From: Trichobilharzia szidati
Taxonomy: Eukaryota > Platyhelminthes > Trematoda > Strigeidida > Schistosomatidae
Length of the DNA: 64,000 bases
NCBI GenBank assembly: GCA_944472155.2
Contig: OX235277.1
Location: forward strand, 22,516,804 to 22,580,803
Direction of reading: 5' to 3'
Positions within the stretch are counted from its first letter, which is position 1. Every line of letters begins with the position of its first letter. Shown in pieces: positions 22,001 to 31,400 of this stretch. The notes below the pieces were generated by a model. The model had not been told where the DNA came from, did no database searches, and saw only the letters and a list, made by a program, of their open reading frames with translations. Made by a program: the position numbers and the translations under genes.

Positions 22001-22430
22001 ACAAACTAAAATTATTGTCTGAATTATCTATTCAAGTACATTGCGCGTAAGTGAAATATCATTACACTTTTAGCGAGAGTTGACGTTCAAACGTGACTGT
22101 TTTGGCACTTCATTAGGAACATTTATTTTAATCTGCACTCCTAATTGTTTCTGTCAGTTTACTTATGTGTTATTCATAAATCGTGATTGTATTGCGCCAT
22201 GATCTTTAATTATACGAAAATCTTGCATGTAAATACCAGTGACGGGGGAATTCTTTCCGCCTAAGGGTTCATTCATGAAACAGATTCAGCTATTAAGATG
22301 AATTATTATACAAAAACTCGTTCATACAATATAGAAATTAAACCAAATAACATCAGAACTTACCTGAGGTACCTTCAGTATAAATCACCATGATGAACAA
22401 GCAGAAAAGCAGGCACAGAATAACTTTCAT
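7031..22430 (-). CDS. Predicted micro-exon gene: secreted 69-aa peptide, 11 coding exons
   Basis: Exons, minus strand: 22364-22430, 21489-21503, 17571-17579, 14110-14118, 13625-13633, 12603-12611, 11637-11645, 10458-10466, 9366-9371, 7719-7727 and 7031-7089. Each micro-exon has a GT donor (mostly GTAAGT or GTGAGT) and an AG acceptor, most behind a pyrimidine tract. All junctions are phase 1 and all internal exons are multiples of 3. Of the three phases only phase 1 keeps every exon open. The product has a signal peptide (MKVILCLLFCLF...), then the blocks EKEDE, DKK, MCK, EAV, EKA, IRQ, IKE, ER and QSQ, which form a charged amphipathic helix, and a tail with Cys at 60, 64 and 69 (plus Cys32). 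Architecture and size fit schistosome MEG proteins secreted from glands or tegument. The family number is not assigned. Exon 7719-7727 is the weakest; skipping it keeps the frame. No transcript evidence is available here. Confidence 0.8.
7719..7727 (-). CDS. MEG exon 10, 9 nt
   Basis: Sense sequence AGTCTCAGG. The donor gtgagttg is strong; the acceptor ends in tgttgaag, with A at -3, which is weak. Encodes QSQ. If it is not used, exon 9 joins exon 11 in the same frame. Confidence 0.5.
7985..8990. repeat. Repeat A copy 3 (contiguous)
   Basis: The most complete copy, lying in the MEG intron between exons 9 and 10. It aligns with copy 2 (5190-5597, 6437-6855) and copy 1 (1-95, 3901-4335). It has no terminal repeats, poly-A tail or target duplication, and could be a segmental duplication rather than a transposon. 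Confidence 0.85.
8378..8527 (+). pseudogene. Exon-like frame in repeat A copy 3
   Basis: After acattcag, the frame EFIRGRAKEIDD... parallels the copy 2 frame at 6437 and stops at TGA 8525-8527, where copy 2 reads through. See copy 2 for interpretation. Confidence 0.3.
9270..9312 (+). repeat. RTE/SINE 3' tail fragment
   Basis: ctgaagccctaggtccctct followed by aggaatataaag matches the 3' tail shared by the SINE copies and the RTE element at 44507-44540 (gaaaccctatgttccactag). It sits in a MEG intron. Confidence 0.55.
9366..9371 (-). CDS. MEG exon 9, 6 nt
   Basis: Sense sequence AGCGAC between acceptor atttattccacacag and donor gtaagttg. Encodes ER with the carried G. Confidence 0.65.
10430..10580. 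repeat. Micro-exon module, copy with exon 8
   Basis: Shares an ordered series of short matches with 11608-11775: gaagcaaaatgtgactcacc against gaagctaaatgcgacttact, and further intronic blocks down to ttcatag. A diverged tandem duplication that included a micro-exon. Confidence 0.6.
10458..10466 (-). CDS. MEG exon 8, 9 nt
   Basis: Sense sequence TTAAAGAAG between acceptor cctgatcatttcag and donor gtgagtca. It has a stop in phase 2. Encodes IKE. Confidence 0.75.
11608..11775. repeat. Micro-exon module, copy with exon 7
   Basis: Diverged counterpart of 10430-10580. The exon differs (TCAGACAGA against TTAAAGAAG) while the flanks remain alignable. Confidence 0.6.
11637..11645 (-). CDS. MEG exon 7, 9 nt
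   Basis: Sense sequence TCAGACAGA between acceptor catcaccactttag and donor gtaagtcg. Encodes IRQ. It lies in a module duplicated with exon 8. Confidence 0.75.
12603..12611 (-). CDS. MEG exon 6, 9 nt
   Basis: Sense sequence AGAAAGCAA between acceptor aatggtcttatttttag and donor gtaaggaa. Encodes EKA. Confidence 0.75.
13625..13633 (-). CDS. MEG exon 5, 9 nt
   Basis: Sense sequence AAGCAGTAG between acceptor tattttgtgtttacgcag and donor gtaagttg. It has a stop in phase 0, so phase 1 or 2 is required. Encodes EAV. Confidence 0.78.
   Translation of the reverse strand, partial: KQ
14110..14118 (-). CDS. MEG exon 4, 9 nt
   Basis: Sense sequence TGTGTAAAG between acceptor ccgacaaattttag and donor gtgagcat. 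Encodes MCK with the carried A, supplying the only Cys in the helix segment. Confidence 0.75.
15840..16170. repeat. Exon-3-type module with dead micro-exon at 15915-15923
   Basis: Flanks align with 17500-17690 and 17995-18440. The micro-exon equivalent is ATGAAGAGA (minus strand) with donor gtaagtgc intact, but the acceptor dinucleotide is GG instead of AG. Confidence 0.65.
17500..17690. repeat. Exon-3-type module with functional-looking micro-exon
   Basis: Carries MEG exon 3 (17571-17579). The region upstream in gene order (17600-17680) matches 15945-16020 in the damaged module. Confidence 0.65.
17571..17579 (-). CDS. MEG exon 3, 9 nt
   Basis: Sense sequence ATAAGAAGA between acceptor gatctttttatactag and donor gtaagtcc. 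Encodes DKK with the carried G. Two paralogous but damaged copies lie at 15915-15923 and 18089-18097. Confidence 0.78.
17995..18440. repeat. Exon-3-type module with dead micro-exon at 18089-18097
   Basis: The exon equivalent is AAGAGAAGA on the minus strand, but the donor reads gttggt and the acceptor AA. The downstream block 18300-18440 matches 16020-16160. Confidence 0.6.
18542..18773 (+). mobile_element. tRNA-headed SINE, full copy 1
   Basis: The head has a polymerase III A box (tggcatagtgg) and B box (gatcgatcccc), like a tRNA. The body (18630-18715) matches the 5' end of the RTE element at 41345-41440 (gggcatggggctag and gctacagaaacttcaa). The tail (aagccctatgttccactagg) matches the RTE 3' end. 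Confidence 0.85.
18790..19384 (+). pseudogene. RTE LINE endonuclease-domain relic
   Basis: Translated pieces parallel the intact RTE ORF: SHPDDKHEHSDKVAVI against SGHPEDDHEHTDEVAIT, FRIMTLAFESKKNEG against SRIMTARFNSKGRK, and ETLDEMNENGG against EALGEMNENGE. It carries many stops and frame changes. It covers roughly the middle of the endonuclease domain up to the SDH region, where it abuts PLE6. Confidence 0.8.
19411..20170 (+). pseudogene. PLE6 RT C-terminus / GIY-YIG remnant
   Basis: Opens at the RT end (GELPMLDCSVKEKEDGK, then SVYRKPTHSNRY), stops at about 19636, passes a repetitive gtgat/aat stretch (19730-19760), and resumes at 19771 with VIIPYNKGTSDSLCR and IPCNDCRVKCIGQTSRTG. The GIY-YIG tyrosine is changed (CIGQT where PLE2 has YIGQT). 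A TGA at 20161 ends the frame. The palm catalytic motifs are absent by truncation. Non-functional; its closest relative in the window is PLE2. Confidence 0.87.
20350..20392 (+). ncRNA. Hammerhead-ribozyme-like motif, PLE6
   Basis: Stem II is GAACA/TGTTC where PLE2 has GAGCA/TGCTC, a compensatory change. The core ATGATTA, the GAAA and the CGTC cleavage region are kept. Confidence 0.62.
21489..21503 (-). CDS. MEG exon 2, 15 nt
   Basis: Sense sequence AGAAGGAAGACGAAG. The acceptor is gaacctttttcag and the donor is gtattt, which is the weaker side. With the G carried from exon 1 it encodes EKEDE. Confidence 0.68.
22364..22430 (-). CDS. MEG exon 1 (signal peptide)
   Basis: ATG at 22430-22428 opens 22 codons plus one base, then the donor gtaagttc. 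The hydrophobic core LCLLFCLFIMVIY is followed by TEGTS, a plausible cleavage zone. The exon ends in phase 1 with G. An acceptor-like atttaacag lies 3 nt upstream of the ATG, so a 5' exon or spliced-leader addition is possible. Confidence 0.82.
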
Positions 22431-22480
22431 AACTGTTAAATCCAAATGGACAAATATGAGTACAATTTATCTTCACTACC

Positions 22481-22487
22481 ATTTATA
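22481..22487 (-). promoter_or_regulatory. TATA-like box upstream of MEG exon 1
   Basis: TATAAAT on the minus strand, about 51 nt before the ATG, which would put transcription start about 25 nt upstream of the start codon. In an AT-rich genome this could be chance. Confidence 0.35.
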
Positions 22488-22499
22488 GAAAGTCTTAAA

Positions 22500-25400
22500 T
22501 CTGCCGAATATGACCAATAGGTATTGTACAGCAACACTGACCACTAAAATTAGAGAATTAAAATTCGAATACAAGACACACATTGTGATTCACATTCTGA
22601 CATACTTTTACAGTAGCAGACGTGTACAGTTCCAGCTTAGGGGACAGTATTTAAAAAAGCTTCTTCTTCGAAAAATCTAAAGAAAATCAATATTGTCTCT
22701 GGCAGAAAAAAAGTATCTGAAATTTAATCGATCATCGATATCAGATCTACACGTTTGTACTGAGAATATGAAGCGCTGACAAAAGAGCGAAGTCTCGACT
22801 CTGCAACTAAATGTAAATATCTAATCGAATAATCTGATTTCTTATAACGTTTCTCCATATGACTGTCTCCAATGAATACAAATTATGTAGCACAAAGATT
22901 TTGCTCAAAATATTACCATAACAGTGACCATTACTTTATGGGAAAGTTACTGAAATTCATAAATATCCGGTAGGATGAAATTTTCACCGTCGAATTCACC
23001 CAGTAGAAAGTCAAAGACCTACTTGTTATGCATCTGTTTTGAAGTGAATTCCTGCTGAAACATCCACCCAAAGCCTGGTATTTGCCTAACGTTCAAGTCT
23101 CTTTGAATGAACAGGGCAATCAGATTCCATTTAGATCATCAAACGCTACTTTTCCACGTAACAAACATGCAACCTTATGCATGCAATCTAAGCGTATTGT
23201 TTCTAAATATCGAAGCTGAATTTTAGGGGACTAGATTTGAACGTGGAAAATTCAGTCACGACTCAGAAATCAAAAAGAATTCAGGATACACACATAAGTT
23301 AGTTATGTATGATTACGCAGACTGTTGTGAAGTTACATGATGCAAAATTGCTGAACCCTTCAACCAATTTCTAGGTGGATTAGAACCACGAAGTGTGTTA
23401 ACTCATTATATTCCCGTTTGTCAGGTGGACAATTAACTGCTCTACTTCCCGTAGAATAACAATTTCCCCCTTTAGAATGAACGTGTTATCAGGCTGTATG
23501 TTCGTAGAAATATACACGCATTTATGTAATAATATCAGTTGGTAATAATGTGAATCGAGACAAATAGATTGATTATATTCTTTAAAAATAATTCATGAAA
23601 TGCACAAATCGTAGAAACGTTTGTATAACTACTAGGAATAGCAGGTGACTGAAACTCAACGAAGCGGGAACTATGATAGCACATCGTAAAAATATTATGT
23701 TTAGCCAAATGAATAAATATCAGATAGTACTGAAAGTCGTTTCAATCGGAAATAATGGCAATAGTCAAGACAATAAGGGAAGGATATGCAAATTATATGA
23801 ACAAAACGTAACTTTATTAGTGAAAGGGTATGAATGAGGCTTGAAACAATTTTAATGCAGATGTCTGAGAATAGCTCTCACTATTTTGAAATCATAAATA
23901 TACGATTGTGCTACCTGATATAGGATATCTATATTTCGAAGGAAGACTCTTAGCTGAACCACCTGTTTTGATTTTCTGTGTTCTGAAGGGAATATGTTTT
24001 TCAGTTTTCAACTTATCAAACCGCCTACTCTTATATCTCTTTAACTATTGCGTCATTTTCGATTGATTGAAACTACTTCTGAGTAATTGTATTACACAAT
24101 AGACTATTTCATGATTTTAGTAAATAATAATAAGATTGTACACCCTCAGAAACTTATTTAGCCAAAAAAAGAAAATTTCCGTTGCAATGGTGTTCTAATT
24201 GTTTGACAGATTCGTTACATCTGAGTGTAACTGTCTATTGCTTAGTAAGTGAATGTTACTTTCGATGACAGTTTAGTTACCTGACATCGTATATTCATTT
24301 TATTCTACCCTCTATTCAGATTCACAATCTCATGAACAACTATCATCTTTCTTACTTGCTTTCAAACCCATGTCACTTGCTTTCTCGTCTCATCAATTGC
24401 CCATTACATGAAAACTTGATCTTCTTGAACACGAAATATGTAAAAGAATTTGTTGAATTACAGGTTACAGAGATGAACGAAAGACGTATCTTGCAAACAG
24501 ATTGGCTTTCCCATGCCTGAAATCTCACTGTTTCAAAACTACTTACGAAAAATGAAGTATGATTCTGTTGGTTCTCTAAGCACATCGTTCAGTATACAAC
24601 AAGCAAGCTACCGTTTTAATGGGTGTGTGATAGTAAATCAAGACTAGTTAAGCAAAATAAAACTGACTTGACCACTAAAACTGGGGAATGAACATGTGAC
24701 AAACGGGATGGAAGGCAGTGATTGGGTATGTGAAACATAAACAGAATGTTGAATCTGTGAAATTTGAACTAACAAAGGAAGTAGCCTTTTAAATTGTGTT
24801 GACAAAGTATCATGCTCTGAACTCATTTGAAAATTTACAATAGGCTTTCAATTATATATCAGTGTTAAATAATCCAAATTACTAAAATAATTCTTACAAA
24901 ATCTTAGTCAAATGTCACGACAATGTGCCAAATGTTTTCTACATACAACATATCAGACTGCACATGAAGTTCTTCTAAAGAGCGACATCACAGTTGTCAA
25001 AACTGGAAAAATAATTTAGGATACTTTGTAGGTGTAGCCAGAATTCACTGTTCCCATTCTTACTCAAAACATAAAGTCACATTGAATTATCCTTTATGGA
25101 AAATTCTACTGTTGCTGCCAAGCTTTTGGAAGTTGACCAACAAACGGACTGGTTAACACAGATTGCCATAGTAGCACAATTTGACAGCCTTCCGAAACCA
25201 GATTTATGGACGTAAGCGGCAGCCTACACCTCATATTTATGTGAGGATAATTATTCTATTGGATGGATATTTAAATATTTGTGATGACGAAATTCAAAGA
25301 AAATATCTCATTTGTAATCCTGATCACTAAATTGAATAAGATTCTTTAGTTACATTATACCGACTAACAAAATTGTAAAATTTCTGTGAATTCAGATGAG

Positions 25401-28400
25401 ACTGTGTTTAAATTTTAAAAAGTCAGGATAACAGATAACTGAAGGCATGATGACAGTTTGAGGATCAAGAACAACCCATTCACAGAGGGTTTAGTAAAAT
25501 TAACTTTGAATAGATAGCATTATAAAAGATATTTTTACTGAAGTTAATTAGAAACATGAAATTTCAAAACTCACACACTTTATATTGCATTTGCTTTATA
25601 CGCAAAACTCACTCCATGATGCCCATGACAGTAATAACCCTATGACTGAAAGCGATTTGAGAATTCATTAGAAAATGCCAAGAAAACATCTTTTTGATCC
25701 GGTGCCCTTGATACTAGTTTAGTGGTTGTATGTCGAAAGCGCAAATCAAACTATGCAACTGACAAGCAGTTCGTGTCGACGGAATATTACAAACAAATAG
25801 GTATTCTGAATATTAAAAAGTAACTTACCTTCTCAAGTATGCTTATATTCTCATTATAAAGTTGCTTTCTATTCAGGTGCCTCAGTTGTAAATATGGAGG
25901 GAATATCAATTGCACTGCTGTTTTAAACTGACATCGGGAACTGAAAATCGCGAGAAACATACGGTCATTAAATGAGTGAAACCTCAGTCATTATAAAAGA
26001 AAGTCAAATCAGCTACTGAATTAGGTAAGAATGAAAGATTGTTGACTCGAGAAGTTGCATCAATATACTTCTAACCGGGTTACAATAAATGCATTGTTGA
26101 ATCAAGTATTCATTCTATCAGCAGCGATACAAATTGAAATTGGCACTAAGATGTGTTTGTTTATTTGAAAAGCCCTCTCCGAGGATAATTGGCTTTCTCG
26201 GTGGGAGCACTTTGGTTTGTGTTTGTCGATGAAAGCAAGGTGTCAACATATTACACTGGAAGCAGCTATGACAAGTGAGAAATATCCAGAAAAAAAGAGA
26301 TCATGTTTCCTTCATGAAGATTCAACTGAATTGTCATGATAGACAGTTATTATACAGATCACCTAAAGCCATCACTTGAAACTACATTCCTACTACAGTG
26401 CAAAGAAAGACAAAGAAAGAATAAGCGATCGTTGTATACGCGTTTGAATACATAAATATTAAGATTCAACATGAAAATAGTTGCTCACATAAAGCTGACT
26501 AAATAGCATCATTACAAGACAGAGTTCATCTGAAAAGTTTAAATCTGCAACAGGCAATTAACAAAAACGCATATCACTTCTACAAGTCAATCCATTTGCA
26601 CAAAAATGAAATAATGGGAAACTCAAAGACAAGTAACAAGATAATAGTGTATTTTGGGAGAAGGAATATTATAATTGACCCTTATCTCCTGAACGAATTT
26701 GGTTATTACACTTGAAGTGTCTGCTCAGATTAAGAGAAATTGATTTTCCATACAAAAGGAGGCCTAATTGCTATAGCCTAAGAATATTTTTGAATATGCC
26801 CATCTGTATTTTTGGACAATTTGTATCTGTTTTGTTGTTCGTCAGATCACCACTGCATGCTAAGATCAACTACTCCACACTAAGTATGCATGTTCGTACT
26901 TGAAAACCTGTTGTGTGATATTGAGTGTGACCTTTGAAATGAAACGCCTTCACAGGAGTAAATTATCATTGAGTCCTAAACCGCCTAGACAACTTCAGAT
27001 TATTTGTAAAGGCTGTGATGTGTATTATAGCATAATCTGTTTATCATGTGTGCTGCTGGTCAATGAGTGATCTGTTATTAACCAACTAGAAAATATATCA
27101 AATCTTCCCACAGAATTGTGATGAATAGCTAGTATGACTTCGAGCGATTTGTAGATGAAAGTATTTCGGCACAAAATATAAACTGTCACCAGTGGAATGG
27201 ATTAAAACTTTCCAACAAAAGGATCAACTCGAAATACAGATTTCAGAAACTTTCCGTGATCCAACGAATATGAGTCAGTATATGTATGGTAGATATGTAT
27301 TTGGTTGACGCATCGTGTCTCAGTACTTGCCAATTCCGTCAACTAGTAATATGAGGACATCACCTGTGAGTCAAAGTTTCACTGACCAATGAATTCCAAC
27401 CAAATGACTGAATGAAAATATTACCCTATAGAAAGCTGTAGTTACCGTTTCTGTTATCTTTTGAGTGTTTGAATGCGTTTTGTTAACTCGCTGTTTATGA
27501 AAATGATGACACAAGAATTAGGCCTGGCATGATTTCCCCTCTCCTTTCAGCTGAGTTGGCCTTTATGATGAACATAACACTGAAACTGTCATGTTGTCAA
27601 CAATTAGGAATCCGTCTACTACATATAAGTTATTGTTAAATGATGAAGGTCCCTGAGGTAACGAATGATGTCGGATAAACTGCTAGTTTATAATGAAATT
27701 TCATGGCGTTGATGTTTAATTATTTAGTTTGCCATTGCTACTACTACTAATTTCTCATACCTTATCTACAACTCAACTCGAAAAGTAGTGCGAAATAAAA
27801 AAGACAAAACCTCTGATCCTCAGAATCATTCGATAAAAACTACCGTTGTTTGCAAGGACATTCACGTACTCCATCGATTGATCAGTTTTTACTTATGCTA
27901 CAAATTGACAGTAAAATTCATGAAGTGACTGTTCATTTTCGGTCGAAGCGTATTTGATAAAAATTTTAAGAAATTCGACTGAATAAATAAGAAAGTATTT
28001 GACGTTGTTTTTGATTTGATTTATATGATGGATTTTATTTTACATCAGACGAAATCAAGTCTATTCTATAACTTTCTATAAAATCATATTTCAAAATGCA
28101 TATGTACATTGTAATGAAATAAGCTACTTTTTATAAAATAAAAATTCAAACTTTGATCAGAACATTTGGTGCTAGAGGTTTTGTTAGTATTTTTGCAATG
28201 CTTTCAAACCCTTATATTTTTTCTTTTGTGTGGAGACATTGCATTCTTCACACATTCACTACTTTTTATGCTTGTAAATAACCTAGAAGAATATTGTCAC
28301 TTCGTTTTAGAATAAAGCGTGTTCAATACCCTCAAGTTTAACCTTCGTAAAATTTTCATAAGCACGCCTACACTGACAGTGGAGAATCCAGATATTTTAT

Positions 28401-31400
28401 TCGTTTTAACAATCAGTTCATACAGTCTTGTGCTTGACAGTTTGTAGCGTGGAGGACACGTAACTAACATGCTGGGAAGAACACTGAATGACTCTAAAAT
28501 TAGCTGGGAGAAAATCAACATATCCGCCTTAGGAAGGAACGAAACATGTGGTAAGAAATAGCCGTCACCAGACATCCGAAGATCAGTTTACGAACGAAGA
28601 TTGTGGAAAATGAACAATTGCGGGGATAAACACCGAATACGAGATGCTCTTTTGAAACCATACAGCAATGAAGAAAGGGTTTAGGAAAATTTTCTGTCAA
28701 AAACCGAATGTGAAAAAAGCAAGTCAGGATGCAGGCACAACAGTCTCGACAGTTCTACAGATAATATTCAGCCTTTTTATCCAGAAAATATGTGAACACA
28801 GATAAAGACAGTCCAGGATAGTTAAGCTAACCTTGTTAGCAAATGACAGATAAAGAGAACACCAGAGGTTGAAATTAGTAGATGAACACTGAACTGAAGT
28901 GGATTCACAGATTACAGACAACAGAAAAATACGCTTTGTTCACTCAGGCCAATAGTTAGTTTGAGAAGATAGCAGGAGTACGACGACAGTGTCCTCTCCA
29001 CCTGTATTGAGATGAATCATGAATATGTGGTGATTACGAAGACAAGCATATGTTGGACCACAGAGTTGTCTAAGACATACATATTTTATATTGATGAAAT
29101 TAATAATTTAGTTATCAATCATATCAAGAAAACCCGAAGATTTCCATGAAGAACTGACAAGTTGGATGGGAATCGGATAGTGGAATTTCAAATAATCTTT
29201 TCTCTATTACGATTAAAAAATACGCCAAAATTAACGCTGAGAAGCGATACATGTATGACAGCCAATGGTGCATTTCCTAAACTTAAAAAAATTCTGAGAA
29301 TTCAGCGAGATTGAGCTTTTGTCTTCGAATTAATATCTACCCATTCTCTGTTTTGACTACGAGCAAACTTTCATGAAGGGTTTAGTGCACTGAAAACGGA
29401 AGATTAGCCGCATTTCGTTAACCTTCAAATGCCTGTGGTCCTTCGATTCCGGATTAATTTTAATGTAACGATGATACTACACAATTCAAATCAAAGCAAA
29501 TTAGAAAAAAGGATTTTGCACTTTGAAGCCTATAGTCAAATCGAACTAGAAAACTACTCAAGAATTTCTTTTTCTCTCTGTCTGAGAAAGTCGTTCAATT
29601 CATTCTTCGTGCACGCACACCACTTGTAATCAAATCTTGTATGATACTGTCATTCACCTTGTATATTAAGTCTCCTCTGCCAGGAGTCGGGGTGAGCTTC
29701 TTTCAAACCACTTTGCTCATCTTCCCTTGAATTGCTCAATTGACTATTCTCATCTAACACACAGTAAAAGTGAGATATGTTTCTGTGTTGAAATGATGCA
29801 AATTTCATACAATTTCATCGAAAGGTAAACCAAATTTGGTGAAAATAGAATAACGTTTGACAGAGTTAATGTAAGTCTACTGGGCACGCCCTGCTATTCG
29901 ATTAGCAGTAGAACTCTCAGTTTACAATTTATCCTACATAATTTTACCTAGTTTTATCTTTAATTATTTGTAGAACAAAAAAGAAGTTATAACACATCTG
30001 AAGAAAAATATCTATTCACGAAACATAAAACATAAGCGCTGAAATTATCAAAATTGACTTGATGACTGAATTTTTGTGAAAGACCAGTGATATTGATTTT
30101 AAATAGCTGAACGTAGAAAATTTAGAGTTCACTACCTATGCTGCTAAGAATGAATTTTGACTGAAAATTTCAAGCATATATACACATACCAGGGAGAACG
30201 TCTAATTATTTATTTCTTTTCATTGTTAGAACCTTGTTATTTGTTTATCAAATGAATCCGTGTGTCGTTCAAATCAGCAGTCTCTATTCATCATATTCTC
30301 CTCTATGAAACAAATTCACCATCTAAAAGTTTTTATTTCACATTTAAAATAACTAATCTCCATCAAAAATTCTATAATCGCGGGGCATATTTTGTGTGAA
30401 AAATGATATCATTACATTCCTAAGATATAAGTCAACGTTGATGGAATCCACTTAGCAACCAATTATTCATCCATCAATATGAAAGATTAATACTGAAACA
30501 CATCATCCTATAGAAGTAAAGCAATTCAGCCATTGTTTCGAAGTCAAAACATCTTGAACTCAGGATCCTTTCACTAAGCGATTAATGCAGGCCAGTAATG
30601 ATGTTTTCTACTCACATTTTGTGTTTGAACTTGGAAATCCATGCTTTGCATGTGGCGACTCATTCAAATACAAATAATCGTGGTTTTTCAAGTTTGCACA
30701 CCAGTTATGAAAAGAAACATTTCTCATTTAAGGACTGTGCTGTAGATATTTCTTGTGGGAATGGTAGTTAATGAATGTTGTTTGTAAATGTCTTCTCCTG
30801 ACCCATTCAGGAAAGTTGGATAATATACCTCTTCAAGACCCTGTAAATTTACGAATTGAAATGAATTCAAAGAATTCTGGAATTTCAAGTAACGAAATAT
30901 TTCATTGACCTTAGTGATTGGCTGTGGATCATTTAAGTGTCAATAGATGAAGAACTGTTGTGTTCATTCAGTAAACACCAGCCTTCCAACATTCATTGTT
31001 CTACATTTTATCAAGACCAAAACTATGATACGTAATACGATTAATCAATCACTGGGACATTTTCAGTTTTATACTTGTACAATCTTATATTTATTGATGG
31101 ATCGAAACTGACAATTAATAACACGTTCATTGTGAAATTATGTTTGTATATGTAGACCGCAGTTTCTTCTGCAGTTTTATTTGGATATTATTTGACACTG
31201 AAATATATTGAACTCGTCAGAACGTCACTTGTAGCTTACTGTGTCCAAGAGTTAATTAAATGTGGTTGCCTAAACAGAATTTTGGATTAAATATGTTTAT
31301 CAATGGCTGTAGATTTTCAACTGTAAAAAATGAGATGTTATACAGGGGCTGACAGTCGATAATATTTCTAGTTAAGTTAAAGATTTCATCTTACTTACTT

